Origin: Codonopsis lanceolata
Taxonomy: Eukaryota > Streptophyta > Magnoliopsida > Asterales > Campanulaceae
Direction: 5' to 3'
Length of the DNA stretch: 64,000 nt
NCBI GenBank assembly: GCA_013146195.2
Contig: CM028382.1
Span: forward strand, 115,147,023-115,211,022
Part shown: positions 54,301 to 57,300 of the stretch, piece after piece
How the letters are laid out: each line of letters starts with the position of its first letter
How positions within the stretch are numbered: the stretch's first letter is position 1
Position numbers and translations under genes: made by a program
The notes under the pieces: model-generated
Told to the model about the DNA's origin: nothing
The model's database searches: none
What the model saw: the letters and a program-made list of their open reading frames with translations, nothing else

Positions 54301-57300
54301 ATAGAAAGACAGAACAGGAGTTATATGCCTTCGGGTCGCTCAGCATCTGTACAGTCTGAGAAAAGTAAGACAGTGTCTGATACTGCGAGTCTACAGATTG
54401 GGAAGATTTTCTGTCATATATGGTCGCAGATGAGATCCAACAATGATATTGTGTGCTATTGTTGCTTTATTCTTGTATTTCTTTGGAATTTCAGCTTGCT
54501 CTCTATGATGTATCTCGCAGCTCTCTTCCTGTATGCTCTGTGTGTAAATACAGGACCAAGTTACATCTTCTGGGTAGTTGTGCTGATGTACACAGAACTT
54601 TATATCTTGCTTCAGTACCTATATCAGGTCATCATCCAGCATTGTGGTTTTACTATCCTGTCCAGCTTACTTTATGAGTTGGGATTAAACAAGATAAATT
54701 CATCATTTGTGATCAGTTTGTTGCCTCTTTTCCTCGTATACTTATTTACCCTCATTCAGAGCTCCATAACTGTCAAGGATAGTGAATGGATTTCTTCGAC
54801 TGATTATGGCAGTCTTACAGGGAGAGCTGTAAACAGGAAAGGTAACATCGTGAATTCTAGCTGGACTGAGAGCACACAGAAACTGCTTCAACTTGCAAAA
54901 GATGTGACTCAAATGATCATCAGAAACTGCTCTAGGTACTGGAAATCGCTGACGCAGGAAGCAGAATCTCCTCCATACTTTGTCCAGTTGTCTCTGGATG
55001 TTCATGTGTGGCCTGAGGATGGGATTCAACCGGAGAGAATTGAATCTGGAATAAACCAACTGCTTAGAATTGTGCATGATGAGCGATGCAAGGAACATAA
55101 CCCTGGTGTTTGTCGTTGTGCTAGTAGCATTCAAGTTCAAAGCATTGAAAAGAGTACAGAAAACCCGAATGTGGCCTTGGCTGTTCTTGAAGTGGTCTAT
55201 GCCTCCCCATGGACAGAATGTACACCAACAGAGAGGTACAAGTCACTGACTCCAGCTGCTGATGTGGCAAAGGAGATTGTCATAGCACAACATGCCGGTC
55301 ATGTTGAAGAAGTTGGATTTCCATACCCTATTCTCTCTGTGATTGGAGGAGGCAAAAGGGAAGTCGATCTCTATGCCTTCATGTTTGGTGCAGATCTATC
55401 TGTTTTGTTTTTGGTTGCCATGTTCTACCAATCTGTTATAAAAAACAAAAGCGAATTTTTGGAGGTTTATCAGCTGGAAGATCAATTTCCAAAAGAGTTC
55501 GTATTCATTTTAATGGTAAGTGTTGTTTTTTTCATTATATATTACGTTCTCTTAAATTGTTGTATATGATTATATGGACCTGTTTGAAGAACCATGAGAT
55601 TAGAGATGCTCAAATATAAGTCTTACCAGATATGTCAAACGGATGGCTCATGTTGGCTAATTTTGAGATATTGGAAGCTATAAGGATTGATCATTGCTGG
55701 GTTTTCTATCTCTAAAAGCCTAAGCTTCTAGATGCGTAGATTACTTAATATGGTATGCGAGTAGGCCGTTTAACACCTCACCCAAATTATGTACATGTGT
55801 AAGCCTCAAGCAACTAAGCAATCTGCAGGTGAGGGAGTGTGCTGACACTATAAATTACATCTCAGATTAATGCAAGATTTGATTTCAATACATATAAGAT
55901 CGTGGAGTCAAACCGCTCAAAGCCAATTGGTTTTGAATTGGACACCATATTTTGATATGGTGTTGCTACACAAGATTTTGGGTTCAAGTCTTCAAGTCTT
56001 CCCACTTGAATTTATTTCCCCAATATTGTTAATGCACAAGATGCACATGTTGATAGTCTGATTGGTTTGTGATGCATCATGGTTCAGTGTTGGACCCTCT
56101 CTTTTAACAACTTTAGCTTTTAGGTGAGGCATGGTTACTTAACGCAAACAAATCCGATTTTGAAGCTTGTATATACCTGTTACGATGTCTATGCATAAAT
56201 TAGCTATTCTTAATAAAATGGTACTGTCGATGTCCTTACTTTGGTGATGTCACTGCTGATATTTACATTGGCTTCTTATTACTGAAATGTTATTTGGGCT
56301 TCTGACCCTCTTTATGCAGGTGATCTTCTTCTTAATTGTGCTTGATCGAATTATATACCTATGTTCATTCGCCACAGGAAAAGTGATCTTCTACCTCTTC
56401 AACCTCATCCTTTTCACGTATTCTATCACGCAGTATGCCTGGAGCATGGATCATTCACAAGGAAACGGTGCAGGATTAGCACTTCGTGCTATATATCTTA
56501 CAAAAGCAATTTCTTTGATCTTGCAAGCCATACAAATCCGATATGGTGTTCCTCATAAGAGTACTTTGTATCGACAATTTCTGACCAGCAACGTTTCTCG
56601 AGTTGATTATTTAGGCTATCGACTCTATCGTGCTCTGCCATTCCTTTATGAATTGCGATGTGTGCTTGATTGGTCATGCACGACCACATCTTTGACAATG
56701 TATGACTGGCTGAAGGTTGGTTCTCCTTTCCTTTACTCTTATATCCAGACCTAAACTATTTCTGCTTCATTGGGGTGCGGCACATCTACTCTCCACTCAC
56801 AAACCCTTTTTCTTCTGTTAGAGGGGAAGAATAATAAAGGATAGTTGTCAATCTGACACATATATTTAGTCTAGATTATGTAATATGAAGGAGTATGGGA
56901 CTTCTTTCAGATGTTTTGGGTTTTTGGTAAAAAGGGCTTATCTAATTAGATTTATTTATTTTTGATAAGTAAAAGAGTATTATATATCAAGCACCAAAGA
57001 GTATTATAGATTTATTTTAAGATCCAGTAAGTCAAGCATAAATCTCTTAGATGTGTTGATTGGACAAATATGCCCATGTCTAGCATATATATCTCATATA
57101 AACCACCCTTACTCTATACATATTTCGCAGCTGTAGAAAAATGTCTGTTGAATTGGGTAATGAAGCTATTACAGTATTTTAATGCCAGAAAGTTGGATAG
57201 GATGGCTTTGGCATTAGGATTATTATTTTTTTATTTTTGATAAGTAAGAGTAATATAAAAGGCGTCAAAACAGGTGAGGCGTCCTATGTACGCCGGGAGT

